Source: Microbacterium sp. zg-Y625 (lineage in GTDB: Bacteria > Actinomycetota > Actinomycetes > Actinomycetales > Microbacteriaceae). From it: 64,000 nucleotides of DNA. Position numbers and translations under genes: made by a program. Under the pieces are notes generated by a model. It saw only the letters and a program-made list of their open reading frames with translations, ran no database searches and was not told the origin of the DNA. The stretch covers positions 2,790,001-2,854,000 of the forward strand of contig NZ_CP126740.1 of NCBI RefSeq assembly GCF_030246925.1, given 5' to 3'. This document shows, one piece after another, positions 17,584 through 27,524 of this stretch (the stretch's first letter is position 1; every line of letters begins with the position of its first letter).

Positions 17584-18668
17584 CGACCATCGCCTCGCTC
17601 GACGCGCGCCTCGTGCGCGTGCCGCTGACGCGCCCGTGGGGCGCGGACGTGACGAGCGTCGGCGTGATCGCAACCCACCTGGTGCGCGCGGACGGCGCCG
17701 AGGGCTGGGGATTCGCGTGGACGCCGCAGATCGGCGCCGAGGCGGTGCTCGCGCTGCTGCAGCACGACATCGCCCCCGCCGCCGTGGGCGGCTCGGCAGA
17801 GCCGGGCGAGGCGTGGCAGGGCCTGTGGGAGCACCTGCACGAGGCGGGCGGCGGCGGCGTGACGACCATCGCGCTGGCCGGGCTCGATCTGGCGGTGTGG
17901 GATGCCGCGGCGCGCGTGGCCGACGGCACGGTCTCCGACCTGCTGGGGCGGCATCGCGCGTCGGCGGGCGTCTACGGCAGCGGCGTGAACCTGCACTACC
18001 CCCTCGACGACCTGGTCGCCCAGGCCGAGCGGTGGGTCGCCGCCGGCTTCGACGCGGTGAAGGTCAAGGTAGGAAAGGCCGATGCGGCCGAGGACCTCGA
18101 GCGTCTCCGCGCCGTCCGCGAGGTCATCGGCCCCGATCGCGCCCTCATGATCGACGCCAACCAGCGCTGGGACCTCGACCAGGCGACCCTCACGCTCGAG
18201 GTGCTCGCCGAGGTGCGCCCGGCGTGGATCGAGGAGCCGCTGCGCGCCGACGACCTCGCCGGTCACGCCGAGCTCGCCCGGCGCCTGGATGCCTCGTCCC
18301 GCCTTCCCATCGCGGTCGGCGAGAACCTGCACACCGCCCACCGGTTCGGGGATTTCCTGCGCGCAGGTGCCGCGCAGATCGTGCAGCCGAACGTCGTGCG
18401 CGTGGGTGGCATCACGCCATTCCTGCGCATCGCCGCCGTCGCCGCCGACCACGGCGCGGCGCTGCATCCGCACCTGCTGCCGGAGCTCTCCGGCCAGCTC
18501 GCCCTCTGCCTCCCGCCCGCCGAGGGCCTACCGGCGCCACTGGTCGAAGACGTCGAAGACGCCGGCTTCGGCACGCTCGGTGCCCTCGCCGATCCCTCGC
18601 CCGTCGCGATCGCCGACGGACGGCTGACCGAGACCCCGCACGCAGGCCTGGGCCTGCGCTTCGCGTGA
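17580..18668 (+). CDS. Enolase-superfamily dehydratase (mandelate racemase/muconate lactonizing type)
   Basis: 362 residues. The catalytic KxK is AVKVKVG (about residue 160), metal ligands lie in MIDANQRW, IEEPL and GENLH, and a terminal His in LHPHLLPE. Acid-sugar dehydratases of this superfamily remove water from aldarates or aldonates to give the 2-keto-3-deoxy or 5-keto-4-deoxy products used by KdgD. The substrate here is probably galactarate, glucarate or a related diacid. GTG start in a GTGA overlap with kdgD; 31 bp then separate it from the aldehyde dehydrogenase gene. Confidence 0.8.
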   Translation: MTTIASLDARLVRVPLTRPWGADVTSVGVIATHLVRADGAEGWGFAWTPQIGAEAVLALLQHDIAPAAVGGSAEPGEAWQGLWEHLHEAGGGGVTTIALAGLDLAVWDAAARVADGTVSDLLGRHRASAGVYGSGVNLHYPLDDLVAQAERWVAAGFDAVKVKVGKADAAEDLERLRAVREVIGPDRALMIDANQRWDLDQATLTLEVLAEVRPAWIEEPLRADDLAGHAELARRLDASSRLPIAVGENLHTAHRFGDFLRAGAAQIVQPNVVRVGGITPFLRIAAVAADHGAALHPHLLPELSGQLALCLPPAEGLPAPLVEDVEDAGFGTLGALADPSPVAIADGRLTETPHAGLGLRFA

Positions 18669-18699
18669 CACCCTCGTTCCCGCCACGAAAGGAACTGCC

Positions 18700-20142
18700 A
18701 TGACCACCACCACCGAGCAGCTCGACGTCTTCGCGGCCGCGGCCGCCGCCGCCGCACCCGTGTGGCGCACCGCGCCCGCCTCCGACCGCGCCGCGTGGCT
18801 GCGTGCCCTCGCCGATGCGCTGGACGCGGCATCCGACGAGGTCGTCGAGATCGCCGACCGCGAGACCCGCCTGGGCGCCGGTCGCCTGCGCGGCGAAGTC
18901 GCCCGCACCACCGGGCAGCTGCGCCTGTTCGCCGGCGTCGTCGAGCAGGGCTCGTACCTCGAGCTGACCGTCGACGACGCGGATGCCGCGGCCACCCCGC
19001 CGCGACCGGAGCTGCGCCGCATGCTCACCGGCGTCGGCCCGGTGGCGGTCTTCTCGGCTTCGAACTTCCCCTTCGCGTTCTCGGTGCTCGGCGGCGACAC
19101 CGCCTCGGCCCTCGCCGCCGGCAACCCGGTCATCGTGAAGGCCCACTCCGGGCACCCCGAGCTGTCGCGTCGCACCGCCGAGATCGCCGCGGCGGCGCTC
19201 GAGGCCGCGGGGGCTCCTGCCGGGTCTCTCGCCCTCGTCGAGGGGCGCGAGGCCGGCAACGCGCTGGTGCGGCATCCGGTCATTCAGGCCGCCGGCTTCA
19301 CCGGGTCGCTCTCGGGAGGGCGGGCGCTGTTCGACCTCGCCGCTTCGCGCCCCGACCCCATCCCCTTCTATGGGGAGCTCGGCAGCATCAATCCCGTGGT
19401 CATCACGGCCGCGGCCATCGACGCGCGGGGCGCGCAGCTGGCCGAGGGCCTCGCGGCGTCGTTCACGCTCGGCGTGGGACAGTTCTGCACGAAGCCGGGT
19501 GTCGTGTTCGTGCCGCGCGGCACCGGCTTCGAACAGGCGGTCGCGGACGCCGTGACGGGGATCGCCGGCGGGCCACTGTTGACCGACCGCATCACCGAGG
19601 CGTTCCCCGCCGGCGTCGACGCCCTCACCGCCGACCCGTCGGTCACCGTCGTCGCCCACGGGGCCGAGACGGCCGAAGGCGCGCGACCGGTCGTGCTCGC
19701 GACCGACGCCGCGGCTGTCGCCGACCGGGCAGACACCCTCCTCGAGGAGTGCTTCGGCCCGGTGACGCTGCTCATCCGCTACGACGGCGAGGAGGACCTT
19801 CACCGGGCACTCCGGGCGGTGCAGGGGTGCCTGACGGCGACGCTCCACGCCGAGGACACCGACGACGTCTCGGCGACCCTGGCGCTGCTGCAGGACCGCG
19901 CCGGCCGCGTGCTCTTCGCCGGGTGGCCCACCGGCGTCGCCGTCACCTGGTCGCAGCACCACGGCGGGCCGTGGCCGGCGACGACGTCGCTGCACACGTC
20001 GGTCGGGGCGACCGCGATCCGACGCTTCCTGCGGCCGATCGTCTTCCAGGACGCCCCGGAGCGGCTGCTCCCCCCGGTGCTGCGCGACGAGGCGCTGGCG
20101 ACGCTGCCGCACCGTCGCAACGGCGTACTGACGCTGCCGTAG
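18700..20142 (+). CDS. 2-oxoglutarate semialdehyde dehydrogenase-like aldehyde dehydrogenase
   Basis: 480 residues. The catalytic Cys is in LGVGQFCTKPG (about residue 265), the general-base Glu in FYGELGSINPV, and a coenzyme motif in SASNFPFAFSVLGGD. These are characteristic of the KGSADH group, which oxidises 2-oxoglutarate semialdehyde to 2-oxoglutarate. It has a good ribosome site (AAAGGAA) and ends the operon. With KdgD and the dehydratase it completes an oxidative route into the TCA cycle. A large structured inverted repeat follows the stop. Confidence 0.85.
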   Translation: MTTTTEQLDVFAAAAAAAAPVWRTAPASDRAAWLRALADALDAASDEVVEIADRETRLGAGRLRGEVARTTGQLRLFAGVVEQGSYLELTVDDADAAATPPRPELRRMLTGVGPVAVFSASNFPFAFSVLGGDTASALAAGNPVIVKAHSGHPELSRRTAEIAAAALEAAGAPAGSLALVEGREAGNALVRHPVIQAAGFTGSLSGGRALFDLAASRPDPIPFYGELGSINPVVITAAAIDARGAQLAEGLAASFTLGVGQFCTKPGVVFVPRGTGFEQAVADAVTGIAGGPLLTDRITEAFPAGVDALTADPSVTVVAHGAETAEGARPVVLATDAAAVADRADTLLEECFGPVTLLIRYDGEEDLHRALRAVQGCLTATLHAEDTDDVSATLALLQDRAGRVLFAGWPTGVAVTWSQHHGGPWPATTSLHTSVGATAIRRFLRPIVFQDAPERLLPPVLRDEALATLPHRRNGVLTLP

Positions 20143-20155
20143 CCCGGCGCCGCGC

Positions 20156-20236
20156 GCACAACGTCGCCGATTCGCAGCGCAAGAGACTGGGACGCCCAGC
20201 CCGACGGAGGAGGAAGTCGGATTGGCGACGTTGTGC
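20156..20236. repeat. Nested inverted-repeat element with cloverleaf-like folding
   Basis: GCACAACGTCGCC (20156-20168) pairs perfectly with GGCGACGTTGTGC (20224-20236). The enclosed 55 nt hold a CTGGG/CCCAG hairpin (20187-20199), a CCGAC/GTCGG hairpin (20201-20220) and a weaker TTCGC/GCG-AA pairing (about 20171-20182). No gene is present. It lies between two same-strand operons and may act as a terminator, a structured RNA or a small non-autonomous palindromic repeat. Confidence 0.6.
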
Positions 20237-20265
20237 ACGTCCCCGGCGTGCGCCCTGGTACCCCC

Positions 20266-20300
20266 GGGACTGGAAAACGCTTGCCGGGTAGGCTGGGGGC
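20266..20300 (+). promoter_or_regulatory. GH35 promoter with an operator in its spacer, leaderless
   Basis: GGGACT (20266-20271, weak -35), a 17-bp spacer and TAGGCT (20289-20294) are followed by 6 nt and ATG 20301. The operator-like GGAAAACGCTTGCC (20272-20285) fills the spacer, so repressor binding would exclude RNA polymerase. Confidence 0.6.
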
Positions 20301-22058
20301 ATGACTTCGCGCTTTGAGATCGGCGAGACCGACTTCCTGCTCGACGGCGAGCCCCACCGCATCATCTCGGGTGCCCTGCACTACTTCCGCGTGCACCCCG
20401 ATCTGTGGCGCGACCGGCTGCGCAAGGCCCGGCTCATGGGGCTGAACGCGATCGAGACCTACGTCGCGTGGAACGCCCACGAGCCGGTGGAGGGACAGTG
20501 GAATGCCGCGGGCGGCCTCGACCTCGGCCGGTTCCTCGACCTCGTCGCCGAGGAGGGCATGCACGCCATCGTGCGCCCGGGCCCCTACATCTGCGCCGAG
20601 TGGCACAACGGCGGGCTTCCCACCTGGCTCACCGCCGACACCGACATGAAGCTGCGCAGCTCCGACCCGCGCTACCTCGCGGCCGTCACGAGCTTCCTCG
20701 ACCGCATCAACGCGATCGTCGCGCCGCGCCAGATCGACCGGGACGGCAGCGTCATCCTGGTGCAGATCGAGAACGAGTACGGCGCGTACGGCGCCGACAA
20801 GGCGTACCTGGCCGAACTCATCCGCGTGACGCGCGCCGCGGGCATCACGGTGCCGCTGACCCAGGTCGACCAGCCGATCCCGCACATGCTCGAAGGCGGC
20901 GCGCACGAGGGCCTGCACAAGACCGGGTCGTTCGGCTCCCGCATCGCGGAGCGCCTCGCCACCCTGCGCGAGCACCAGCCCACCGGCCCGCTCATGTGCA
21001 TGGAGTTCTGGTGCGGCTGGTTCGATCACTGGGGCGAGAAGCACCACACCACGACGTTCGCCGACGCGGCCCGCGACCTCGATGAGCTGCTCGCGGCCGG
21101 GGCGTCGGTCAACATCTACATGGTGCACGGCGGCACGAACTTCGGCCTCACCAACGGCGCCAACGACTCCGGGCGCTACCTGCCGATGGTGACGTCGTAC
21201 GACTACGACTCCCCCATCACCGAGTCCGGCGACATCACGGAGAAGTTCCGCGCCTTCCGCGACGTGATCGCCAAGCACGCCCCGGTGCCCGACGAGCCCC
21301 TGCCCGAACCCGTCGACGCGCCCGTGCTGTCGGTGCCGCTGCAGCCGGTCGGCGACCCGCTGCCGCTCGTCGCGACCGACCGCGGCACGTTCGACACTCC
21401 GCCGACGCTCGACGAGCTGGGCCCGGACCTCGTGCTCGCCGAGTATGCGGCATCCGTCGACACCGACCGCACCCGCGTGCTCGACGCCGACGTGCGCGAC
21501 TACGCCTGGGTGTCGGTGGACGATCGCCCCGCCGGCATCCTGCAGCGCACGGTCGGCGACCTGGCCATGCCGCTTCCCGCCGGCCGCGAGCTGCGGCTGC
21601 TCGTCGAAGAGACCGGCCGCGTCAACTACGACACGAAGATCGGCGAGCCCAAGGGCCTCGTCGGCGACGTGCGCCTCGACGGCGAGCCGATCGCTGGCCC
21701 CTGGCACGTGCGCACGTTCGACGTGCCGGCCCTCGGCGCGGCGGTCGCCGGCGCCGCACCCGCCGAGGCCGTGGGCGCCGGACGCGCCGCCGGTCCGGTG
21801 GGCTTGCGCGCGTCCTTCAAGCTCGCGGCATCCGCGGACCTCTTCCTCGACACCGCCGGCTGGGGCAAGGGGTATGCCTGGGTCAACGGGTTCTTCCTCG
21901 GCCGCTACTGGCGCCGCGGCCCGCAGCGCACTCTCTACGTGCCGGGCCCGGTCACCCGGGAGGGCGCGAACGAGATCGTCGTCGTCGAGCTCGAGGCGAT
22001 GACGGATGCCACCGCCCGCTTCGTCGCACGCCCGGATCTCGGCCACGAGGTCGAGTAG
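20301..22058 (+). CDS. GH35 beta-galactosidase
   Basis: 585 residues. The TIM barrel begins at once, with no signal peptide. The GH35 signature is GPYICAEWHNGGLPTWL; the acid/base Glu is in VQIENEYGAYG (near residue 158) and the nucleophile in CMEFWCGWFDHWG (E235). The C-terminal part is jelly-roll-like (GKGYAWVNGFFLGRYW). Intracellular GH35 enzymes release terminal beta-galactose, here plausibly from galactan side chains of rhamnogalacturonan I. It sits just upstream of galE and near galT/galK. The ATG lies 6 nt after the -10, so the mRNA is probably leaderless. Confidence 0.9.
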   Translation: MTSRFEIGETDFLLDGEPHRIISGALHYFRVHPDLWRDRLRKARLMGLNAIETYVAWNAHEPVEGQWNAAGGLDLGRFLDLVAEEGMHAIVRPGPYICAEWHNGGLPTWLTADTDMKLRSSDPRYLAAVTSFLDRINAIVAPRQIDRDGSVILVQIENEYGAYGADKAYLAELIRVTRAAGITVPLTQVDQPIPHMLEGGAHEGLHKTGSFGSRIAERLATLREHQPTGPLMCMEFWCGWFDHWGEKHHTTTFADAARDLDELLAAGASVNIYMVHGGTNFGLTNGANDSGRYLPMVTSYDYDSPITESGDITEKFRAFRDVIAKHAPVPDEPLPEPVDAPVLSVPLQPVGDPLPLVATDRGTFDTPPTLDELGPDLVLAEYAASVDTDRTRVLDADVRDYAWVSVDDRPAGILQRTVGDLAMPLPAGRELRLLVEETGRVNYDTKIGEPKGLVGDVRLDGEPIAGPWHVRTFDVPALGAAVAGAAPAEAVGAGRAAGPVGLRASFKLAASADLFLDTAGWGKGYAWVNGFFLGRYWRRGPQRTLYVPGPVTREGANEIVVVELEAMTDATARFVARPDLGHEVE

Positions 22059-22086
22059 CGCCGTCGGCGCACGCCGCACGATCAGG

Positions 22087-22098
22087 CAGGATGGAAGC
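22087..22098 (+). promoter_or_regulatory. Leaderless -10 box for galE
   Basis: CAGGAT (22087-22092) is followed by 6 nt and ATG 22099, with no ribosome-binding site. galE therefore probably has its own start site 40 bp after the GH35 stop. Confidence 0.5.
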
Positions 22099-23079
22099 AT
22101 GTCCTGGCTTGTCACCGGCGGTGCCGGCTACATCGGTGCCCACGTCGTCCGCGCGCTCGCTTCGGCGGGGCTTGCTCCGGTCGTCATCGACGACCTCTCC
22201 AGCGGCCACGCGTCGTTCGTGCCCGAGGGGGTGCCCTTCGTCCGCGGCACGATCCTCGACCGCGCGCTCATGGAGCAGACGCTGCGCGAGCACGACGTCG
22301 AGGGCGTCATCCACGTCGCCGGGTTCAAGTACGCCGGTGTCTCGGTGAAGCGCCCGCTGCACACGTACGAGCAGAACGTCGAGGGCACCCGCGTCGTGCT
22401 GCAGGCGATGGCCGATGCCGGCGTCGACAAGCTCGTCTTCTCCTCGTCCGCCGCCGTGTACGGCACCCCCGACGTCGAGCTCGTGACCGAGGACCTCCCC
22501 AAGCGCCCGGCGTCGCCCTACGGCGAGTCGAAGCTGATCGGCGAGTGGCTGATCCGCGACCAGGCCGTCGCGACCGCCGACGACGCGGCGCCGCTGCGCC
22601 ACACGTCGCTGCGGTACTTCAACGTCGTGGGGTCCGGCGACCTCGCCGTCTACGACACCAGCCCGCACAACCTGTTCCCGCTGGTGTTCGAGGCGCTCAT
22701 CGAGGGCCGCACCCCGCGCATCAACGGCGACGACTACGACACCCCCGACGGCAGCAACGTGCGCGACTACGTGCACGTCGCCGACATCGCCGCCGCCCAC
22801 GTCGTGGCCGCGCAGCGCCTGGCCGCCGGCGAGCCGATCGAGGCCGCATACAACCTGGGGTCCCGCAACGGCCTGTCGGTGCGCCAGATCATGGATGCCA
22901 TGGCCCGCGTCACCGGCATCGACTTCACGCCCGAGATCGCGCCGCGTCGTGCGGGGGACCCCGACCGCATCGTCGCCACCGGCGAACTCGCCGCCCGCGA
23001 TCTGCAGTGGGAGAACCGGTACTCCGTCGACGAGATGGTCCGCACCGGCTGGGAGGCCCGCCGCGCGGCGGACGCCTAG
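22099..23079 (+). CDS. galE: UDP-glucose 4-epimerase
   Basis: 326 residues. The NAD-binding motif GGAGYIGAHVV lies at the N terminus, the active-site Ser/Tyr/Lys in SSSAAVYG and SPYGESK, and DYVHVADIA is a GalE signature. It interconverts UDP-galactose and UDP-glucose in the Leloir pathway. ATG 22099 was chosen because it starts the Rossmann fold and has a leaderless-type -10; a longer in-frame extension overlaps the GH35 gene. Its stop TAG (23077-23079) shares the tetranucleotide CTAG with the stop of the convergent repressor gene. Confidence 0.95.
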   Translation: MSWLVTGGAGYIGAHVVRALASAGLAPVVIDDLSSGHASFVPEGVPFVRGTILDRALMEQTLREHDVEGVIHVAGFKYAGVSVKRPLHTYEQNVEGTRVVLQAMADAGVDKLVFSSSAAVYGTPDVELVTEDLPKRPASPYGESKLIGEWLIRDQAVATADDAAPLRHTSLRYFNVVGSGDLAVYDTSPHNLFPLVFEALIEGRTPRINGDDYDTPDGSNVRDYVHVADIAAAHVVAAQRLAAGEPIEAAYNLGSRNGLSVRQIMDAMARVTGIDFTPEIAPRRAGDPDRIVATGELAARDLQWENRYSVDEMVRTGWEARRAADA

Positions 23080-24131
23080 CCGCTCGGCGGGGCGGTGCTG
23101 GCCCGCACGACCAGCGTCGCGGGCAGCAGCACCACCGGCTGGTCGCCGCCCTCGATCGCCGCGACGAGCGCGGCAAGGGCCTCGGCCCCGAGGGCGTCGA
23201 AGTCCTGGCGCACGGTGGTCAGCGGCGGCCGGTAGTCCGCGGCATCCGTCACGTCGTCGAAGCCCACGACGCTGACGTCCTCGGGCACGCGCCGCCCGGC
23301 CTCGGTGAGCGCGCGCAGCGCGCCGAGGGCCATCTGGTCATTCGCGGCGAACACCGCCGTGACATCGACGGGAAGCTCAGCGGCCGCGGCGAAGCCGGAT
23401 GCCGCGGTCCAGTCGCCGCGCACGGGTGGCGGTACCTCGATGCCGGCGTCGACCAGCGCCGCACGCCATCCCCGCTCGCGCTCGGCCGCAGCGTACGACG
23501 TCTCGGGTCCGGCGAGGTGCCAGACGGTCGCGTGACCGAGGCCGAGCAGGTGCTCCGTCGCCGCGCGCGCGCCGGCGGCGTGGTCGGTCTGGACGGCGGC
23601 GAACCGGTCATCGACGGGCGAGTCCACGACCACGAGCGCGAGGCCCGCCGGCGCCACGGCGTCACGCACGACGGCGGTCGCCTCGTTCAGCACGATGGCC
23701 CCGTCCACCCCCTGGTCGCGCAGCCGCGCGAAGGCGTCGGCGATGCCGGATGCCGCATCCAGCGTCACGACCACGACGGCGTAGCCCCGGCCGGTCGCGG
23801 CATCCACCACCGCTTGCAGCATGCGGGAGTTCCCGACGGTGGCGAGGGTCGTCGCGACGAGTCCGACGGTGTGGGTGCGGCCGGTGCGCAGCGCCCGGGC
23901 GGCGCGATGCGGACGGTAGCCGAGCCGTTCCATCGCCTCTTCGACGCGCGCCCGCGTGGCCGGGTCGACTCGCGGGCTGCCGTTGACCACCCGCGAGACC
24001 GTCTGCCCCGAGACGCCCGCCCGTGCGGCGACGTCCAGCATCGACACCCGCTTCGCCGCGCCCGTGGCATCCGCCCGCGCCGCAGGGGCGCGCTCGAGCC
24101 GGTCCAGGTCGTTCATCGGGTCGCGAGCCAT
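23076..24131 (-). CDS. LacI/GalR-family regulator, candidate galactose repressor
   Basis: 351 residues. The HTH reads VSMLDVAARAGVSGQTVSRVVNG after a 25-residue extension, then a hinge (YRPHRAARAL) and an effector domain with VFAANDQMALG and SVVGFDDVTDAADYRPPLTT. ATG 24131 follows a GGTGAGGAGA ribosome site, which favours it over the ATG at 24118. It is divergent from galT, with a palindrome in the 63-bp gap, and convergent with galE, so it is very probably the local gal repressor. The stop codon is read from the same CTAG as galE on the other strand. Confidence 0.9.
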   Translation of the reverse strand: MARDPMNDLDRLERAPAARADATGAAKRVSMLDVAARAGVSGQTVSRVVNGSPRVDPATRARVEEAMERLGYRPHRAARALRTGRTHTVGLVATTLATVGNSRMLQAVVDAATGRGYAVVVVTLDAASGIADAFARLRDQGVDGAIVLNEATAVVRDAVAPAGLALVVVDSPVDDRFAAVQTDHAAGARAATEHLLGLGHATVWHLAGPETSYAAAERERGWRAALVDAGIEVPPPVRGDWTAASGFAAAAELPVDVTAVFAANDQMALGALRALTEAGRRVPEDVSVVGFDDVTDAADYRPPLTTVRQDFDALGAEALAALVAAIEGGDQPVVLLPATLVVRASTAPPSG

Positions 24132-24155
24132 CCGCGTTCTCCTCACCCCACGGTC

Positions 24156-24194
24156 GTGTTGACGATAACACAGGCCTCGACATAGCCTGTTGAC
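24156..24194 (+). promoter_or_regulatory. galT promoter, GalR-like operator, leaderless start
   Basis: TTGACG (24159-24164), an 18-bp spacer and TAGCCT (24183-24188) are followed by 6 nt and GTG 24195. The palindrome GTGTTGACGATAACAC (24156-24171) covers the -35 box. Binding here would repress galTK and could autoregulate the divergent repressor. Confidence 0.7.
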
Positions 24195-25379
24195 GTGAAC
24201 ATTGCTGAGTTCGGCACACCCGAAACCCCCGAACCCGTCACGCTGGCAGCCGGGGTGGTCAAGCGGGCCACCCGCATGGCCGACGGCCGCGACCTCTTCT
24301 ACTACGACGACCCCGACACGACGCTCGGCCCCGAGCGCGCCGTGGACACCCGCGAGCTCGACCCGCGGCCGGCCACGGCGACGATGCGCCAGGACATCCT
24401 CACCGGCGACTGGATCTCCATCGCCGCCGCGCGGCAGAACCGCGCGTTCCTGCCGCCGGCCGAGCTCGACCCGCTCTCGCCGCAGTCGCCGACCAACCCG
24501 TCGGAGATCCCCTCGCGCTACGACGTCGCGGTGTTCGAGAACAAGTCGCCGTCGTTCGGTCCCGCGCTCGCCGAAGCGCACGGCGACGCCCCCGCCGCGA
24601 GCGACCCGCCGCGCGGCATCGAGGACCTCGCGCACCTCGGCCTCGGCCGCACCCGCACGTCGGTCGGTCGGTGCGAGGTCGTCTGCTTCAGCCCCGAGCA
24701 CTCCGGCTCGTTCGGCACGCAGTCCGTCACCCGCGCCCGCACGGTGATCGAGGCCTGGGCCGACCGCACCGCCGCCCTGTCGGAGCTTCCCGGCATCGAG
24801 CAGGTCTTCCCCTTCGAGAATCGCGGTGAGGCGATCGGCGTGACCCTCCCCCACCCCCACGGCCAGATCTACGCCTACCCGTACATCACCCCCCGCACGA
24901 CCCGGCTGCTGGACTCGATCGACCGCACCGCGCCCGACCTCTTCCAGCGCATCCTCGACTTCGAGCGCACCGGGCCCCGTGTCATCCTCGCCGGCGAGCA
25001 CTGGACCGCCTTCGTGCCGTTCGCGGCGCGCTGGCCGCTGGAAGTGCACCTGCTGCCGCACCGCCACGTCGCCGACTTCGCCGAGACGACCGATGCCGAA
25101 CGCGACGAGCTCGCGCCGCTCTACCTGCGGCTGCTGCGCGGCGTCGACGCCCTCTACGACTCCCCCACGCCCTACATCGCCGCCTGGCACCAGGCGCCGG
25201 TGCACCACGGCCGCGACACCGTGCGCCTGAACCTGCAGCTCACGAGCCCCCGCCGCGCCGCCGACAAGCTCAAGTTCCTCGCCGGCAGCGAGGCGGCCAT
25301 GGGCGCCTGGATCGGCGATGTTCCCCCCGAAACCGCAGCGGAGCGCCTGCGCGCCGCCATCGAAGGAGTGTCCCTGTGA
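24195..25379 (+). CDS. galT: Galactose-1-phosphate uridylyltransferase
   Basis: 394 residues. The active-site HPHGQ lies in GVTLPHPHGQIYAYP (about residue 220). It moves UMP between UDP-glucose and galactose-1-phosphate. The substrate-binding PFENRGEAIGV and a second region VHLLPHRHVADF are conserved. GTG start, with the -10 box ending 6 nt upstream and no ribosome site. The stop overlaps galK (GTGA), so the two are coupled. Confidence 0.95.
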   Translation: MNIAEFGTPETPEPVTLAAGVVKRATRMADGRDLFYYDDPDTTLGPERAVDTRELDPRPATATMRQDILTGDWISIAAARQNRAFLPPAELDPLSPQSPTNPSEIPSRYDVAVFENKSPSFGPALAEAHGDAPAASDPPRGIEDLAHLGLGRTRTSVGRCEVVCFSPEHSGSFGTQSVTRARTVIEAWADRTAALSELPGIEQVFPFENRGEAIGVTLPHPHGQIYAYPYITPRTTRLLDSIDRTAPDLFQRILDFERTGPRVILAGEHWTAFVPFAARWPLEVHLLPHRHVADFAETTDAERDELAPLYLRLLRGVDALYDSPTPYIAAWHQAPVHHGRDTVRLNLQLTSPRRAADKLKFLAGSEAAMGAWIGDVPPETAAERLRAAIEGVSL

Positions 25380-26569
25380 CCGAGACCGCCAGCACCCGGG
25401 ATGCCGCACGCGACCTCTTCGCCACGCTCACGGGCCACGAGCCGATCGGCACCTGGTCGGCGCCGGGCCGGGTGAACCTCATCGGCGAGCACACCGATTA
25501 CAACGACGGCTTCGTCTTCCCGTTCGCCACGCCCCACCGCACGCACGTCGCGCTCGGGACCCGCACCGACGGCCGCATCCGCGTCGTGTCGACCTTCGAC
25601 CCCGTGCCCGTCGAGGTTCCGCTGACCGACCTCGACGCGCTGTTCCCGAGCGAGGGCGCCCCGCGCGTCCCCGAGTGGTCGGCGTATCCGCTCGGCGTCG
25701 CCTGGGCGCTGCTGCACGCCGCCGGCCTCTCCGCCGACGCCGTGACCGGCGTCGACCTCGCGTTCGCCTCCGACGTGCCGGTCGGAGCCGGCCTGTCGTC
25801 GTCGGCGGCCATCGAGGGCGCTGCCGCGACGGCGCTGGCCGACACCTGGGGCGTGAGCGCCGACCGCGTCACCCTCGCCCAGGTGGGCCGCCGCGCCGAG
25901 AACGAGGCGGTGGGGGCGCCCACCGGCATCATGGACCAGATGGCGTCGATGCTCGGGCAGACGGATGCCGCGATCTTCCTGGACTGCCGCACGCTCGAGG
26001 CCCAGGTGGTGGACCTCGGCTTCGCCGCCGCGGGCCTGGAGCTGCTCGTCATCGACACGCACGTCAAGCACGCGCACGCCACCGGCGGGTACGGCGAGCG
26101 CCGGGCGTCGTGCGAGAAGGGCGCCGAGATCATGGACGTGCCGTCGCTGCGCGATGTGTCGGTCGCCGACCTCGACCGGGCGCAGGAGCTCATGGACGAC
26201 GTCACCTTCCGGCGCGTCCGCCACGTCGTGACCGAGAACCAGCGCGTGCTCGACACCGTCGAGGCCCTGCGCGCAGAAGGCCCCCGCGCGATCGGCGCAC
26301 TGCTCGACGCCTCGCACGTGTCGATGCGCGACGACTTCGAGATCTCGGTGCCCGAGCTCGACACCGCCGTCGAGGCGGCGGTGGCCGCGGGTGCGGTCGG
26401 CGCCCGCATGACCGGCGGCGGCTTCGGCGGCTCCGCCATCGCGCTCGTGGCACACGACCGGGTCGCGGCCGTCTCGGATGCCGTCACGCGCGCGTTCGCC
26501 GATGCCGGCTTCGCCGCACCGCACCTGTTCACCGTCACCCCGTCGGCGGGCGCCGGTCGCGACGCCTGA
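25376..26569 (+). CDS. galK: Galactokinase
   Basis: 397 residues of the GHMP kinase family. The galactokinase signature GRVNLIGEHTDYNDGFVFP lies near residue 35, the ATP-binding motif is PVGAGLSSSAAIEG, and the C-terminal motif is GGGFGGSAIAL. It phosphorylates galactose to galactose-1-phosphate in the cytoplasm. The GTG start overlaps the galT stop by 4 nt. No galM gene follows. The nearest upstream galactoside-releasing enzyme is the GH35 beta-galactosidase. Confidence 0.95.
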   Translation: MTETASTRDAARDLFATLTGHEPIGTWSAPGRVNLIGEHTDYNDGFVFPFATPHRTHVALGTRTDGRIRVVSTFDPVPVEVPLTDLDALFPSEGAPRVPEWSAYPLGVAWALLHAAGLSADAVTGVDLAFASDVPVGAGLSSSAAIEGAAATALADTWGVSADRVTLAQVGRRAENEAVGAPTGIMDQMASMLGQTDAAIFLDCRTLEAQVVDLGFAAAGLELLVIDTHVKHAHATGGYGERRASCEKGAEIMDVPSLRDVSVADLDRAQELMDDVTFRRVRHVVTENQRVLDTVEALRAEGPRAIGALLDASHVSMRDDFEISVPELDTAVEAAVAAGAVGARMTGGGFGGSAIALVAHDRVAAVSDAVTRAFADAGFAAPHLFTVTPSAGAGRDA

Positions 26570-26628
26570 CGGTGGTAGCAGAGCCGGGGCACCGCAACCT
26601 CTGGCGCCCACGAGCGGCGGCCCTCTAG

Positions 26629-27513
<885 letters not shown>

Positions 27514-27524
27514 GCCGGGCGCAG

